DNA of 27,951 nucleotides from DASSUW01 sp035717845 (GCA_035717845.1 DASTIC010000066.1:1-27951), one strand, 5' to 3'; counted from the first letter of the stretch, positions 7,486-14,641 are shown. Translations and numbers: made by a program. The notes: generated by a model not told the origin, from the sequence alone.

Positions 7486-8055
7486 ATGACCAAGCTCCTC
7501 GACAGGATCCGCAACGGCGTCGACTCCGAGCAGATGTACGGCACGCTCGACGCGATCAAGGCGACGCCCGAGCTCGGCGTCTTCCAGTTCCGCGCCCACA
7601 ACCGCTGGATCGACGGAGCCCACAACCGCTCGACCATCCAGGGCTTCTACGGCGCCGGCCAGGAGGACACGACGCGCGCCGGGGCGTTCACGATCGACGC
7701 CGGCGAGCCCGCCGTCCTGCTCGGCTCCGACACCGGCGCGAACCCCGCCGAGCACCTGCTGCACGCGCTCGCCGCCTGCCTGACCACCTCGCTGGTCTAC
7801 GTGGCCGCCGCACGCGGGGTCCGGCTCACGGAGGTCGAGTCGACGATCCAGGGCGACATGGACGTCCGCGGCGCGCTCGGCCTCTCCGACGAGGTGCGCA
7901 ACGGCTTCGAGAGGATCAGCATCTCGTTCCGCGTGAAGGGCGACGCCCCGCCGGAGAAGCTTCAGGAGGTCGTGCAGCGTGCGCAGGCGCGTTCGGCCGT
8001 GTTCGACATGGTCACCAACGGCGTGCCGGTGGAGATCGGCGTCGTCACCGGCTGA
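7486..8055 (+). CDS. OsmC-family protein
   Basis: A 189-residue cytoplasmic protein of the OsmC/Ohr superfamily, whose characterised members reduce organic hydroperoxides with two cysteines. Visible signatures are SDTGANPAEHLLHALAACL with the conserved Cys C98 at the start of the long helix, and the C-terminal block ARSAVFDMVTNGVPVEI. In peroxidases that last block begins with the second Cys; here it is S170, so this is a single-Cys variant and peroxidase activity is uncertain. The start ATG 7486 gives the usual N-terminal extension before the core; the frame remains open far upstream, inside the regulator gene. It sits between the SARP regulator and the monooxygenase-like gene, with a TGATG start/stop overlap to the latter, which indicates translational coupling and a shared role. 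Confidence 0.9.
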   Translation: MTKLLDRIRNGVDSEQMYGTLDAIKATPELGVFQFRAHNRWIDGAHNRSTIQGFYGAGQEDTTRAGAFTIDAGEPAVLLGSDTGANPAEHLLHALAACLTTSLVYVAAARGVRLTEVESTIQGDMDVRGALGLSDEVRNGFERISISFRVKGDAPPEKLQEVVQRAQARSAVFDMVTNGVPVEIGVVTG

Positions 8056-9272
8056 TGCACGAGCTCACCGCCACGACCGAGGCCGGCGCACGGCTCGTGC
8101 GCCTGGCCGAGGTCCTCGCCGAGGAGGAGCTCGCCGGCCGGGCGGGCGTCCACGACCGCGAGGCCTCGTTCCCGCACGCGAGCGTCGACGCGCTCAAGCG
8201 GGCGGGCTACTTCACGGCCCCGATCCCCGCCGCGCTCGGCGGGCTCGGGGTCAGCTCGGTACATGACCTCGTCGTCGCCTCCAGCCGCCTCGCGCGCGGT
8301 GACGCATCGGTCGCCATCGGCGTGAACATGCACCTGATCCTGCTCGGCAGCATGGTCCGGCGCCAGCAGATCGCCGAGGCCGCCGGCGACGAGAGACGGG
8401 CCCGCGCGTTCGCGGCGACGCTGGAGGCGATCGTCCGCGACGGGGTCGTCATGGCCACCGCGATCAGCGAGCTGGGCCAGGACCTCACGCGGCCGCAGAC
8501 GACCGCCGCCCGCACGGAGGCGGGCTGGCGGATCGACGGGCGCAAGGCGTTCTGCACCATGTCGCCGGCCGCCACGGTCCTCTATACCGCCGTCACCTAT
8601 GTCAACGGCGACGGCGGCGAGCGCTACGGCTATGCCCAGGTCCCCCCGGACGCGCCTGGGGTCGAGATCCACGGCGACTGGGATGCGCTCGGCATGCGCG
8701 CCTCTGGCAGCCACTCGGTGACGTTCACCGCCGTCGAGGTGCCGGAGTCGGCGCTCCGCGGCGGCTTCCCGGCCGGTGACGCGACCGCGTATATGGAGCG
8801 AAACCTCAGCGCGGGGCTCTTCCACGCGTCGGCGTCGCTCGGCATCGCCGAGGCCGCGGCCGACGCCGCGACGCGTCCGCTGGCCGCCCGCGGCGAGCCC
8901 GACGCCCGGGCGCACAACCTGCTGGCGGAGAACGTCGTCGAGCTCGGCGCCTGCCGCGCCACGCTGTCGCGGTCCGCCTCCCTGATCGACGAGTACCGCG
9001 CCGCCAACCCGGCGGCGGACGGGACGGACGAGGAGCTCGCCGCGCTCTTCGCCGCCGCGCAGGCCGCCAAGACGTTCGTCACCGAGGCCTCCGCGCGGAT
9101 CGTCGACCGGGCGCTCGCGCTCTCCGGCGGAGCCGGCTACCTCAACGGCCACCCGCTCGCCCGCGCGTACCGCGACGTCCGCGCCGGCGGCTTCATGCAC
9201 CCGCTCGGCAGCAACCGCGCGTACGCGCTGCTCGGCGACCTCGCGCTCGGCCGCCCGGCCGTCGTCCACTGA
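8055..9272 (+). CDS. Acyl-CoA-dehydrogenase-fold flavoprotein, likely FMNH2-dependent monooxygenase
   Basis: A 405-residue protein with the acyl-CoA dehydrogenase fold: N-terminal helical domain, middle beta domain (MATAISELGQDLTRP, GWRIDGRKAFCTMSP, WDALGMRASGSHSV) and C-terminal helical domain (ALSGGAGYLNGHPLARAYRD). The 'YEGT' loop that carries the catalytic Glu of true dehydrogenases is replaced by GGFMHPLGSN (around H382). That sequence is typical of group D flavin monooxygenases such as the DszC/SfnB and HpaB types, which use the fold to oxygenate a substrate with reduced flavin from a partner. The partner is the next gene, a flavin reductase 2 bases downstream. The start ATG 8055 overlaps the OsmC stop by one base. 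Alternatively it is a non-catalytic or unusual dehydrogenase. The substrate cannot be read from the sequence; organosulfur or aromatic compounds are possible. Confidence 0.82.
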   Translation: MHELTATTEAGARLVRLAEVLAEEELAGRAGVHDREASFPHASVDALKRAGYFTAPIPAALGGLGVSSVHDLVVASSRLARGDASVAIGVNMHLILLGSMVRRQQIAEAAGDERRARAFAATLEAIVRDGVVMATAISELGQDLTRPQTTAARTEAGWRIDGRKAFCTMSPAATVLYTAVTYVNGDGGERYGYAQVPPDAPGVEIHGDWDALGMRASGSHSVTFTAVEVPESALRGGFPAGDATAYMERNLSAGLFHASASLGIAEAAADAATRPLAARGEPDARAHNLLAENVVELGACRATLSRSASLIDEYRAANPAADGTDEELAALFAAAQAAKTFVTEASARIVDRALALSGGAGYLNGHPLARAYRDVRAGGFMHPLGSNRAYALLGDLALGRPAVVH

Positions 9273-9274
9273 CC

Positions 9275-9766
9275 ATGCGCTCCGCGAACGCCCTGAAGGC
9301 GACCGCCGGCGTCGACGAAGGCGACCTGCGCGCGGCGCTCGGCCGCTTCGCCACGGGCGTCGCGTTCGTGACCGGCGAGGCGGACGGTGCGCCCCTCGGG
9401 CTGATCGTGAGCTCGTTCACCGCGGTGTCATTGCGGCCGCCGCTCGTGTCGTTCTGCCCGGCACGCGACTCGTTCACCTGGCGCCGGATGCGGACATCCC
9501 GCCGCTTCGCGGTCCACGTGCTGGGGGCGCGGCACGCCGCCTTCGCGCGCCGGGCCGGCGCCCCGGGCGCCGATCGCTTCGACGGCGCCGAGCCCGTGCT
9601 GCGCGAGGCGCTCGCCGTCCTCGACTGCGAGCTCGACGCCGAGCACGTCGCCGGCGACCACCGGATCGTCGTCGGCCGCGTCCACGAGGTGCGCGTCCAG
9701 GCCGTGCGCGAGCCGCTCGTCCACTGGGCGGGCGGCCTCGGCTCCTTCCGGAGCCTCGGGGAGTAG
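9275..9766 (+). CDS. Flavin reductase (HpaC/ActVB-like)
   Basis: A 163-residue protein of the flavin reductase-like family, which uses NAD(P)H to make free FMNH2 or FADH2 for a partner monooxygenase. The family pattern is visible: an N-terminal ALGRFATGVAFVTG strand-turn, the flavin-contacting 'GLIVSSFTAVSLRPPLVSF' block, a middle 'RFAVHVLGARHAAFARR' helix, and a C-terminal HRIVVGRVHEVRV followed by PLVHWAGGLGSF. Length is normal (about 160-190). It begins two bases after the stop of the acyl-CoA-dehydrogenase-fold protein, so the pair is almost certainly co-translated as a two-component oxygenase. ATG 9275 is the only start close to that junction. An alternative role as a stand-alone FMN-binding protein is less likely given this pairing. 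Confidence 0.9.
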   Translation: MRSANALKATAGVDEGDLRAALGRFATGVAFVTGEADGAPLGLIVSSFTAVSLRPPLVSFCPARDSFTWRRMRTSRRFAVHVLGARHAAFARRAGAPGADRFDGAEPVLREALAVLDCELDAEHVAGDHRIVVGRVHEVRVQAVREPLVHWAGGLGSFRSLGE

Positions 9767-9790
9767 GCGGGCTCCCGCGAGCGAGCGGTT

Positions 9791-9796
9791 TACGAT
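9791..9796 (+). promoter_or_regulatory. Candidate -10 element of the second BTAD regulator
   Basis: TACGAT lies 9 bases before the GTG start at 9806. The start has no recognisable ribosome-binding site, which would fit a leaderless or nearly leaderless transcript. No convincing -35 box is seen. Confidence 0.3.
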
Positions 9797-9805
9797 CGGG
9801 ACGTC

Positions 9806-11647
9806 GTGTCGCCGCTTGCCATCCGCCTGGTCGGACGCCCGGAGATCGAGCGCGACGGCGCGGTCGTCGCTCCGCCGCGCGGGCACAAGTCGTGGGCCGT
9901 GCTCGCCTATCTGGTGCTGGCCGGGCGGCCGGTGTCGCGGGCCCGGCTGGCGGCGCTGATCTTCGGCGACGCCGCCGACCCCCTCGGGGCGCTGCGCTGG
10001 AGCCTCGCGCAGCTGCGGCGCGCGCTGGGCGCGCCGGGCACGCTCGACGGCGACCCCTTGGAGCTCAGGCTGCCGCCGGGGACGGCGGTCGACGTGCTGG
10101 CGCTCGGCGCCGGCGATCCGGACCCGGCGCTCGCGCGCGGCGAGCTGCTGGAGCGGGTCGATCCCGGCGGCGCGACCGACTTCGGCGCGTGGCTGCTCGT
10201 CGAGCGCCGCCGCATCGCCGGCCTGTGCGAGGCGGTGCTGCGGGATGCGGCGCTCGCCGCGCTGGCCGGCGGCCTCCCGCTCGACGGCGCCGCGTTCGCC
10301 TCCCGCGCGCTTGCCATGAACCCGTTCGACGACGCCGGCCAGGAGCTGCTGGTGCGGTGCCTGGCGCGCGCGGGCGACGTCGGTGCCGCGCGCGAGCACG
10401 CCGACGCGTGCGAGCGGCTGTTCCGCCGCGAGCTGGGCCGTGCGCCCGATCCGGGCGTGCGGCGGGCGGTGGGCGAGCGCGATGATCGCCGCGGTCCGGC
10501 GGTCGGCGACCGGGCGGCGGCGGTGGGGCAGCTCGAGGCGGGTCGCGCGGCGGTCGCCGCGGGCGCCGTCGAGCCCGGCATCGCGTGCCTGCGCCAGGCG
10601 TCCGCCGAGGCGCGGGCGGTCGGCGACCCGGCACTGCTCGCCCGGTCGCTCGCGGCGCTCGGCTCGGCGCTGGTGCACCTGCTTCGCGGCGGCGACGAGG
10701 AGGGCGCCGCCATGCTGCACGAGGCGCTGGCGCTCGCAGAGGCGAGCGGCGAGCGGCGAGCGGCGTGCAAGGCGTGCCGGGAGCTCGGGTTCGTCGCCGT
10801 GCAGGCCGGCCGCGGCGTCTCGGCGGGGCGATGGCTCCAGCGGGCGGGTGCGCTCGCCGCCGACGACCGCGAGCGCGCCGGCGTGCTCGGGGTCCGCGGC
10901 CAGGCCCTGTCGGATCGCGCGCACTACGGAGCCGCCGTCGCCCTGCTCGGCGAGTCGGTCGCCGCCGCGCGGCGCTGCGGCGACGCCCGCCAGCAGGCGT
11001 GGTCGCTGGCGATCCTCGGCCGCGCGTCGCTGCTGCGCGGGCTGCTGGCGGAGGCGGTCGAGGCGCTCGACGCGTCGCTCGCGCTGGTCGACGAGGAGGG
11101 CTGGGTGGCGTTCCAGCCTTTCCCGGAGGCGCTGCGGGCCGAGGTCGCGCTCCGGCAGGGCGACGCCGACCACGCGATCGCGCTGCTCGACCATGCCTTC
11201 CCGCTCGGGTGCCGCCTCGGCGATCCGTGCTGGGAGGCGATCGCGGCTCGTGCCCGCGGGCTGGTCCACGAGGCGGCCGGCGAGCGCGAGGAGGCGCTCG
11301 CGTGGCTGGCCGACGCGGCCGACCGCGCGGTGCGGGTCGCGGACCCCTACGCCTGGATGCACGCCTGGTGCCTGGACGCGCTGGCCGCCGTCGCGATCGA
11401 CGACGAGGCCTCTACCGCCGCGGAGGTCGTGGCGCGGCTCGAGACCCGTGCCGCCCGCGGCGACTTCCGCGAGCTCGTTGTGCGCGGCGCGCTGCATCGG
11501 GCGCGGCTCGGCGATCCCGGCGGCCTCCAGGCGTCCCGCCTGCTCGGCGAGGCGATCGACAACCCGGCGCTGCACTCCGCCCTGGCCGCCGCCGCCTCAT
11601 CACACGCGCCGTCACACGGCCGGCTGATGGAGTCGCGCCATGGATGA
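9806..11647 (+). CDS. BTAD/TPR transcriptional regulator (SARP-like, no ATPase)
   Basis: A 613-residue regulator. The N-terminal winged helix (about 1-88; GHKSWAVLAYLVLAGRPVSRARL, ALRWSLAQLRRALG) and a BTAD-like helical domain (about 95-225; LARAGDVGAAREHADACERLFRRELGRAPDP) are followed by a long alanine-rich array of TPR-like helix pairs (about 245-600). Unlike the other SARP of this cluster it has no Walker motifs. Proteins of this layout act as pathway regulators and protein-interaction scaffolds in actinobacteria. The GTG start has no clear ribosome-binding site but a -10-like box just upstream. The gene lies 39 bases after the flavin reductase and its stop overlaps the methyltransferase start by 8 bases (ATGGATGA), so those two are coupled. 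Its targets are unknown but are probably local. Confidence 0.85.
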   Translation: MSPLAIRLVGRPEIERDGAVVAPPRGHKSWAVLAYLVLAGRPVSRARLAALIFGDAADPLGALRWSLAQLRRALGAPGTLDGDPLELRLPPGTAVDVLALGAGDPDPALARGELLERVDPGGATDFGAWLLVERRRIAGLCEAVLRDAALAALAGGLPLDGAAFASRALAMNPFDDAGQELLVRCLARAGDVGAAREHADACERLFRRELGRAPDPGVRRAVGERDDRRGPAVGDRAAAVGQLEAGRAAVAAGAVEPGIACLRQASAEARAVGDPALLARSLAALGSALVHLLRGGDEEGAAMLHEALALAEASGERRAACKACRELGFVAVQAGRGVSAGRWLQRAGALAADDRERAGVLGVRGQALSDRAHYGAAVALLGESVAAARRCGDARQQAWSLAILGRASLLRGLLAEAVEALDASLALVDEEGWVAFQPFPEALRAEVALRQGDADHAIALLDHAFPLGCRLGDPCWEAIAARARGLVHEAAGEREEALAWLADAADRAVRVADPYAWMHAWCLDALAAVAIDDEASTAAEVVARLETRAARGDFRELVVRGALHRARLGDPGGLQASRLLGEAIDNPALHSALAAAASSHAPSHGRLMESRHG

Positions 11648-12446
11648 GATGACACTGGCGCAGGAGCTGCCGCAGCTCGACGCGAGCTCGCTCGTGGACG
11701 CCGAACGGCTGGAAGCTGAAGTCAAGGCCATGTACCGCCACGTGGCGCGCGGGGACGACGCGGACCTGCACTTCGAGGTCGGACGAGCGGTCGCCGAGCA
11801 CCTCGGCTACCCGGGCGAGCTCCTCGATGCGATCCCCGCCGAGGCGCTGGCCTCCTTCGCGGGCGTCGGGTACCACCTCGACCTCGCCGCGCTCCGGCCC
11901 GGCGACGCCGCGCTCGACCTCGGCTCGGGGTCCGGGACCGACCTCTTCTCCGCCGCGGTGCGGGTCGGCGATCCCGGCCGCGTCGTCGGGGTGGACTTCA
12001 CCGACGCGCAGCTCGACAAGGCGACGCGGCTCCGCAACGGCTTCTCGCAGGTCGAGCTGGTCGAGGGCCGCATCGAGGAGCTGCCGTTCGAGGACGAGAG
12101 CTTCGACGCGGTGATCTCGAACGGCGTCATCAACCTCTCGCCGCGCAAGGACCGGGTGTTCGCCGAGGCGGCGCGGGTGCTGCGGCCGGGCGGCCGGCTG
12201 GCGATCTCCGACATCGTGAGCGGCCGCGCGCTGAAGGAGCGCACGCGGCGCAACGTCGACCTGTGGGCGGCCTGCATCGCGGGCGCGGTCCCGCGGGACG
12301 ACTACCTGCGGGCCATCACGGACCAGGGCCTCGAGATCCGCGAGGTGCGCAGGAACGACTATCGCTTCGTCTCCGCGCGGGCGCTCGAAGCGTGCAGCAC
12401 CTACGCGGTCGAGAGCATCTCGCTGCTCGCCGTCAAGCGAGGCTGA
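11640..12446 (+). CDS. SAM-dependent methyltransferase, ArsM-like but lacking the arsenic cysteines
   Basis: A 268-residue class I methyltransferase. The SAM-binding motif I is DLGSGSGTD (93-101), followed by VVGVDFTDAQL (acidic motif II), ELPFEDESFDAVISNGVINLSPRK (motif IV) and RVLRPGGRLAISDIV (motif VI). The block around 'VINLSP...' and the late 'WAACIAGAV' resemble arsenite methyltransferases. Those enzymes need a Cys in the SNCV position, which is G162 here, plus an N-terminal Cys that is also missing; only C212 remains. Arsenic methylation is therefore unlikely and the acceptor is unknown. The gene overlaps the BTAD/TPR regulator by 8 bases and ends the six-gene cluster. ATG 11640 is used; ATG 11649 is an alternative. 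It may modify a product or substrate of the upstream monooxygenase. Confidence 0.85.
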   Translation: MDEMTLAQELPQLDASSLVDAERLEAEVKAMYRHVARGDDADLHFEVGRAVAEHLGYPGELLDAIPAEALASFAGVGYHLDLAALRPGDAALDLGSGSGTDLFSAAVRVGDPGRVVGVDFTDAQLDKATRLRNGFSQVELVEGRIEELPFEDESFDAVISNGVINLSPRKDRVFAEAARVLRPGGRLAISDIVSGRALKERTRRNVDLWAACIAGAVPRDDYLRAITDQGLEIREVRRNDYRFVSARALEACSTYAVESISLLAVKRG

Positions 12447-12454
12447 CGCGGAGC

Positions 12455-12811
12455 TCAGTGGGGCGCGACGGTGCCGTCCGCGGGCTCGAGCGGCAGGCCC
12501 TTCTCGTCCCAGGCCGTGATGCCGCCGTCCATCGAGTAGGCGTCGTAGCCGGCGCGCCGGAAGGCGTTGGCCGCCATGCCGGAGCGGGCGCCGAGGCGGC
12601 AGTAGAAGACGACGGGCGTCTCCCGGTCGATGGTCGGCGCCTGGGCGGCGACCCGCTCGAGCTCGACGTGGCGGGCGCCCGCTACGCGGCCAGCCTCCCA
12701 CTCGTAGGGCTCGCGCACGTCGACGAGCTGGATCTCGCCCGCCCCGTGGCGCTCGCGGACCCACTCGGGGCTGACGTCGACGTCGTCGGCGTGGAAGGCG
12801 TGGTCGGCCAT
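12455..12811 (-). CDS. Rhodanese-like domain protein
   Basis: A single-domain sulfurtransferase of 118 residues, the usual size for a stand-alone rhodanese that carries sulfane sulfur as a persulfide. Domain signatures: VDVREPYEWEAGRVAGARHVE, VVFYCRLGARSGMAA with catalytic C71 and the six-residue active loop CRLGAR, and YSMDGGITAWDEKGLP at the end. All catalytic features are intact. ATG 12811 is chosen because the fold starts soon after and a GGGGATGG sequence precedes it; an upstream in-frame start at 12844 would add 11 residues. It is convergent with the methyltransferase (8 bases between stops) and divergent from the lactone oxidase. A perfect palindrome at 12902 lies in the shared upstream region and may regulate it. 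Sulfur trafficking or sulfide detoxification is the likely role. Confidence 0.93.
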   Translation of the reverse strand: MADHAFHADDVDVSPEWVRERHGAGEIQLVDVREPYEWEAGRVAGARHVELERVAAQAPTIDRETPVVFYCRLGARSGMAANAFRRAGYDAYSMDGGITAWDEKGLPLEPADGTVAPH

Positions 12812-12901
12812 CCATCCCCACGGTACCAGTGGCCCGTCGCGCAACGGTCGACCGGTAATGACGCACGTCGATCACCGCCAGGCTGCGTCCTCGACCCTCG
12901 A

Positions 12902-12916
12902 AATACCAGAGGTATT
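12902..12916. promoter_or_regulatory. Perfect palindrome, candidate operator
   Basis: AATACC AGA GGTATT is a perfect inverted repeat in the 190-bp region between the divergent rhodanese and lactone oxidase genes. It is AT-rich compared with its surroundings. ATACC/GGTAT half-sites occur in operators of persulfide/copper-sensing CsoR/CstR regulators and some Rrf2-type regulators. Which protein binds here is unknown, and no such regulator is encoded in the window. Confidence 0.45.
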
Positions 12917-12989
12917 CCTTCGGGTCTGCGTCCTTGCCTGACGGCGCCGCCGCACGCCCTTACGGGCCGACCGTCACGCGACGGACCAC

Positions 12990-12995
12990 TAGGGT
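12990..12995 (+). promoter_or_regulatory. Candidate -10 element of the lactone oxidase gene
   Basis: TAGGGT lies 6 bases before the GTG start at 13002, with no ribosome-binding site between. The transcript would begin at or very near the GTG, that is, leaderless. Confidence 0.3.
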
Positions 12996-13001
12996 CCCCG
13001 C

Positions 13002-14285
13002 GTGCCCCAGTGGGTCAACTGGTCGCGGACGCAGCGCTGCTCGCCCGCCGTGCTCGAGCGGCCGCGGACGCGCGCCGAGGTCGTCGCGGCGCTCGAGCGC
13101 GCGGCGGCGGCCGGGCGGACCGTGCGGGTGGCCGGCTCCGGCCACTCGTTCACCGACGGCGTGCTGACCGACGGCACGCTGCTGTCGCTGGACCGCATGG
13201 ATCGGGCGCTCGAGGTCGATCCGGCGAGCGGGCTGGCGCGCGTGGAGGCCGGCATCTCCCTGCACCAGCTATCGCGCGCGCTCCACTTCCACGGGCTCGC
13301 GCTCCCCAACCTCGGCGACATCGACGTGCAGTCGCTGGCCGGCGCGATCGCCACCGCGACGCACGGGACCGGCGCCCGGTACCCGAACCTCTCGGCGCAG
13401 GTCACCGAGCTCGAGCTGGTGCTGGCCGACGGGAGCGAGCGGCGGCTGACGGAGGCGGACGGCGATCTGCTGCGGGCGGCGCGCGTCGGGCTGGGCTCGC
13501 TCGGCGTGGTCGTGGCGGTCACGCTGCGGTGCGTGCCGTCGTTCCGGCTGCGCGGGATCAAGGACCGCGAGCCGCTCGACGAGGTGCTCGACACGCTGGA
13601 CGAGCGGGCCGACGCCGCCGAGCACTTCGAGTTCTGGACCTTCCCGCACTCCCCGCTGGCGGTCACCCGCCTCAACACGCGCACCGAGGCCGAGCGCGAC
13701 ACCCCCGGGCGCAGCGGCGAGTGGCTCGAGGACGTGCTGCTCGAGAACCACGCCCTCGAGCTCTTCAACCGCGCCGCCCGCCGCTTCCCGCGTGCCATCC
13801 CGACGCTCAACCGCACGGCCAGTCGCCTCGCCTCGCGCTCGGAGCGGACCGACTGGTCGTTCCGGATCTTCGCGAGCCCGCGCCGCGTGCGGTTCGTCGA
13901 GATGGAGTACGCGGTGCCGCGCGGGCACGCGGTTCAGGCCGTGCACGGGGCCCGCGAGATCCTCGCCCGCCACCCGGTCTCCTTCCCGCTCGAGCTCCGG
14001 CTCGTCGCCGGCGACGACGCCCTGCTCTCGCCCGCGCACGGGCGCGACACCGCCTACGTCGCGGTCCACGTGTTCGAGGGCATGGCCTGGGAGCAGCCGT
14101 TCCGCGAGGTCGAGGCGTTCATGTCCGCCCTCGACGGCCGCCCCCACTGGGGCAAGCTGTCCTTCCTCACCGCCGCTGAGCTCGCCCCCCGCTACCCGGC
14201 CTGGGACACCTTCCAGGCCGCCCGCCGCGAGCTCGACCCCGAGGGCCTGTTCTCCAACGCGTGGGCGCGGCGGGTCCTGGGCTAG
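13002..14285 (+). CDS. FAD-dependent sugar-1,4-lactone oxidase (D-arabinono-1,4-lactone oxidase-like)
   Basis: A 427-residue flavoprotein of the vanillyl-alcohol-oxidase superfamily that oxidises aldonolactones or alditols. The FAD domain (about 1-180) has RPRTRAEVVAALERA, the VRVAGSGHSFTD motif with H48 (the position of covalent flavin attachment in this family), LPNLGDIDVQSLAGAIATATHGTG and GLGSLGVVVAVTL. The C-terminal ALO domain ends with the family's hallmark around RPHWGK and LDPEGLFSNAWARRVLG. Length is normal. GTG 13002 is the start, with a -10-like box directly upstream. In many actinobacteria a close relative of this gene is paired with an alanine-racemase/aldolase-like PLP enzyme; here that partner lies in convergent orientation, separated by a repeat element starting 3 bases after this stop. 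The exact sugar substrate is unknown. Confidence 0.92.
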   Translation: MPQWVNWSRTQRCSPAVLERPRTRAEVVAALERAAAAGRTVRVAGSGHSFTDGVLTDGTLLSLDRMDRALEVDPASGLARVEAGISLHQLSRALHFHGLALPNLGDIDVQSLAGAIATATHGTGARYPNLSAQVTELELVLADGSERRLTEADGDLLRAARVGLGSLGVVVAVTLRCVPSFRLRGIKDREPLDEVLDTLDERADAAEHFEFWTFPHSPLAVTRLNTRTEAERDTPGRSGEWLEDVLLENHALELFNRAARRFPRAIPTLNRTASRLASRSERTDWSFRIFASPRRVRFVEMEYAVPRGHAVQAVHGAREILARHPVSFPLELRLVAGDDALLSPAHGRDTAYVAVHVFEGMAWEQPFREVEAFMSALDGRPHWGKLSFLTAAELAPRYPAWDTFQAARRELDPEGLFSNAWARRVLG

Positions 14286-14338
14286 GCCCGGCGAACGTCA
14301 ACTGCACTGGGTAGGGAGGGTGGTGAAGCCGGGGTTTG

Positions 14339-14560
14339 GTGTATTTCGGTGCGGGCCGGGGCGCCCGGATACACCTTTGTGCTCTAGACGCGCACAAAGG
14401 TGTATCTCGGTGATCGCGGGCTCGCCGAAGTACACCCAATCCCGCCTTGAGAGGGGAGTTTCGTGTATCTCGGTGATCAGGCGGACGCCGAGATCCACCT
14501 TTGTCATCTAGACGGGGAGAAACGTGGATTCGGGTGACCCCACCCGCGCCGAGATACACC
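14339..14560. repeat. Four tandem 61-63-bp hairpin units
   Basis: Left arms related to GTGTATCTCGGTG start at 14339, 14400, 14463 and 14524. Matching right arms related to GCCGAGATACACC end at 14375, 14436, 14499 and 14560. The period is 61, 63 and 61 bases for both sets of arms. GTGTATCTCGGTGATC is identical in units 2 and 3. The linkers after units 1 and 3 share CACCTTTGT and TCTAGACG. Each unit can fold as a stem with a variable loop. The variation in arms and loops suggests old copies under drift or compensatory change. Confidence 0.75.
14368..14406. terminator. Perfect 15-bp hairpin, possible bidirectional terminator
   Basis: GATACACCTTTGTGC (14368-14382) and GCACAAAGGTGTATC (14392-14406) are exact reverse complements around a 9-base loop containing TCTAGA. 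It spans the junction of the first two repeat units. It lies between convergent genes and could stop transcription from either side. No long T-run follows on either strand, so the role is uncertain. Confidence 0.4.
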
Positions 14561-14641
14561 GAATTCCCCGCGCACCCACCGGGGGTCCCCAGCCTCTCTC
14601 TACCCAGCCGCCGTTGACGTTCGCCGGCGTAACCACACCAC

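Larger units (their letters stand above)
14288..14627. repeat. 340-bp intergenic element with terminal inverted repeats
   Basis: The left end CCGGCGAACGTCAAC (14288-14302) is the exact reverse complement of 14613-14627. A second matching block, CTGGGTAG at 14307-14314, pairs with 14600-14607, giving imperfect terminal inverted repeats of about 27 bp. Inside is an array of four hairpin units. No transposase or other protein-coding gene is seen, and no clear target-site duplication flanks the ends. The element fills the gap between two convergent genes. It could be a miniature inverted-repeat element, a dispersed genomic palindromic repeat, or a bidirectional terminator block. This is the only stretch over 300 bp without a gene. 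Confidence 0.75.

Noticed and set aside
11640..12446. Annotation as arsenite methyltransferase (arsM).
   Set aside because: Two of the cysteines needed to bind arsenite are missing (G162 and the N-terminal position), and no other arsenic gene is present.
14298..14507. A 69-codon frame on the minus strand in the repeat array, with repeated ITEIH motifs.
   Set aside because: The peptide repeats are only the translation of the DNA hairpin units. There is no ribosome-binding site and no known domain.
14339..14560. Tandem units as a CRISPR array.
   Set aside because: Units are contiguous 61-63-bp hairpins with diverged arms, not short identical repeats with unique spacers, and there are no cas genes.
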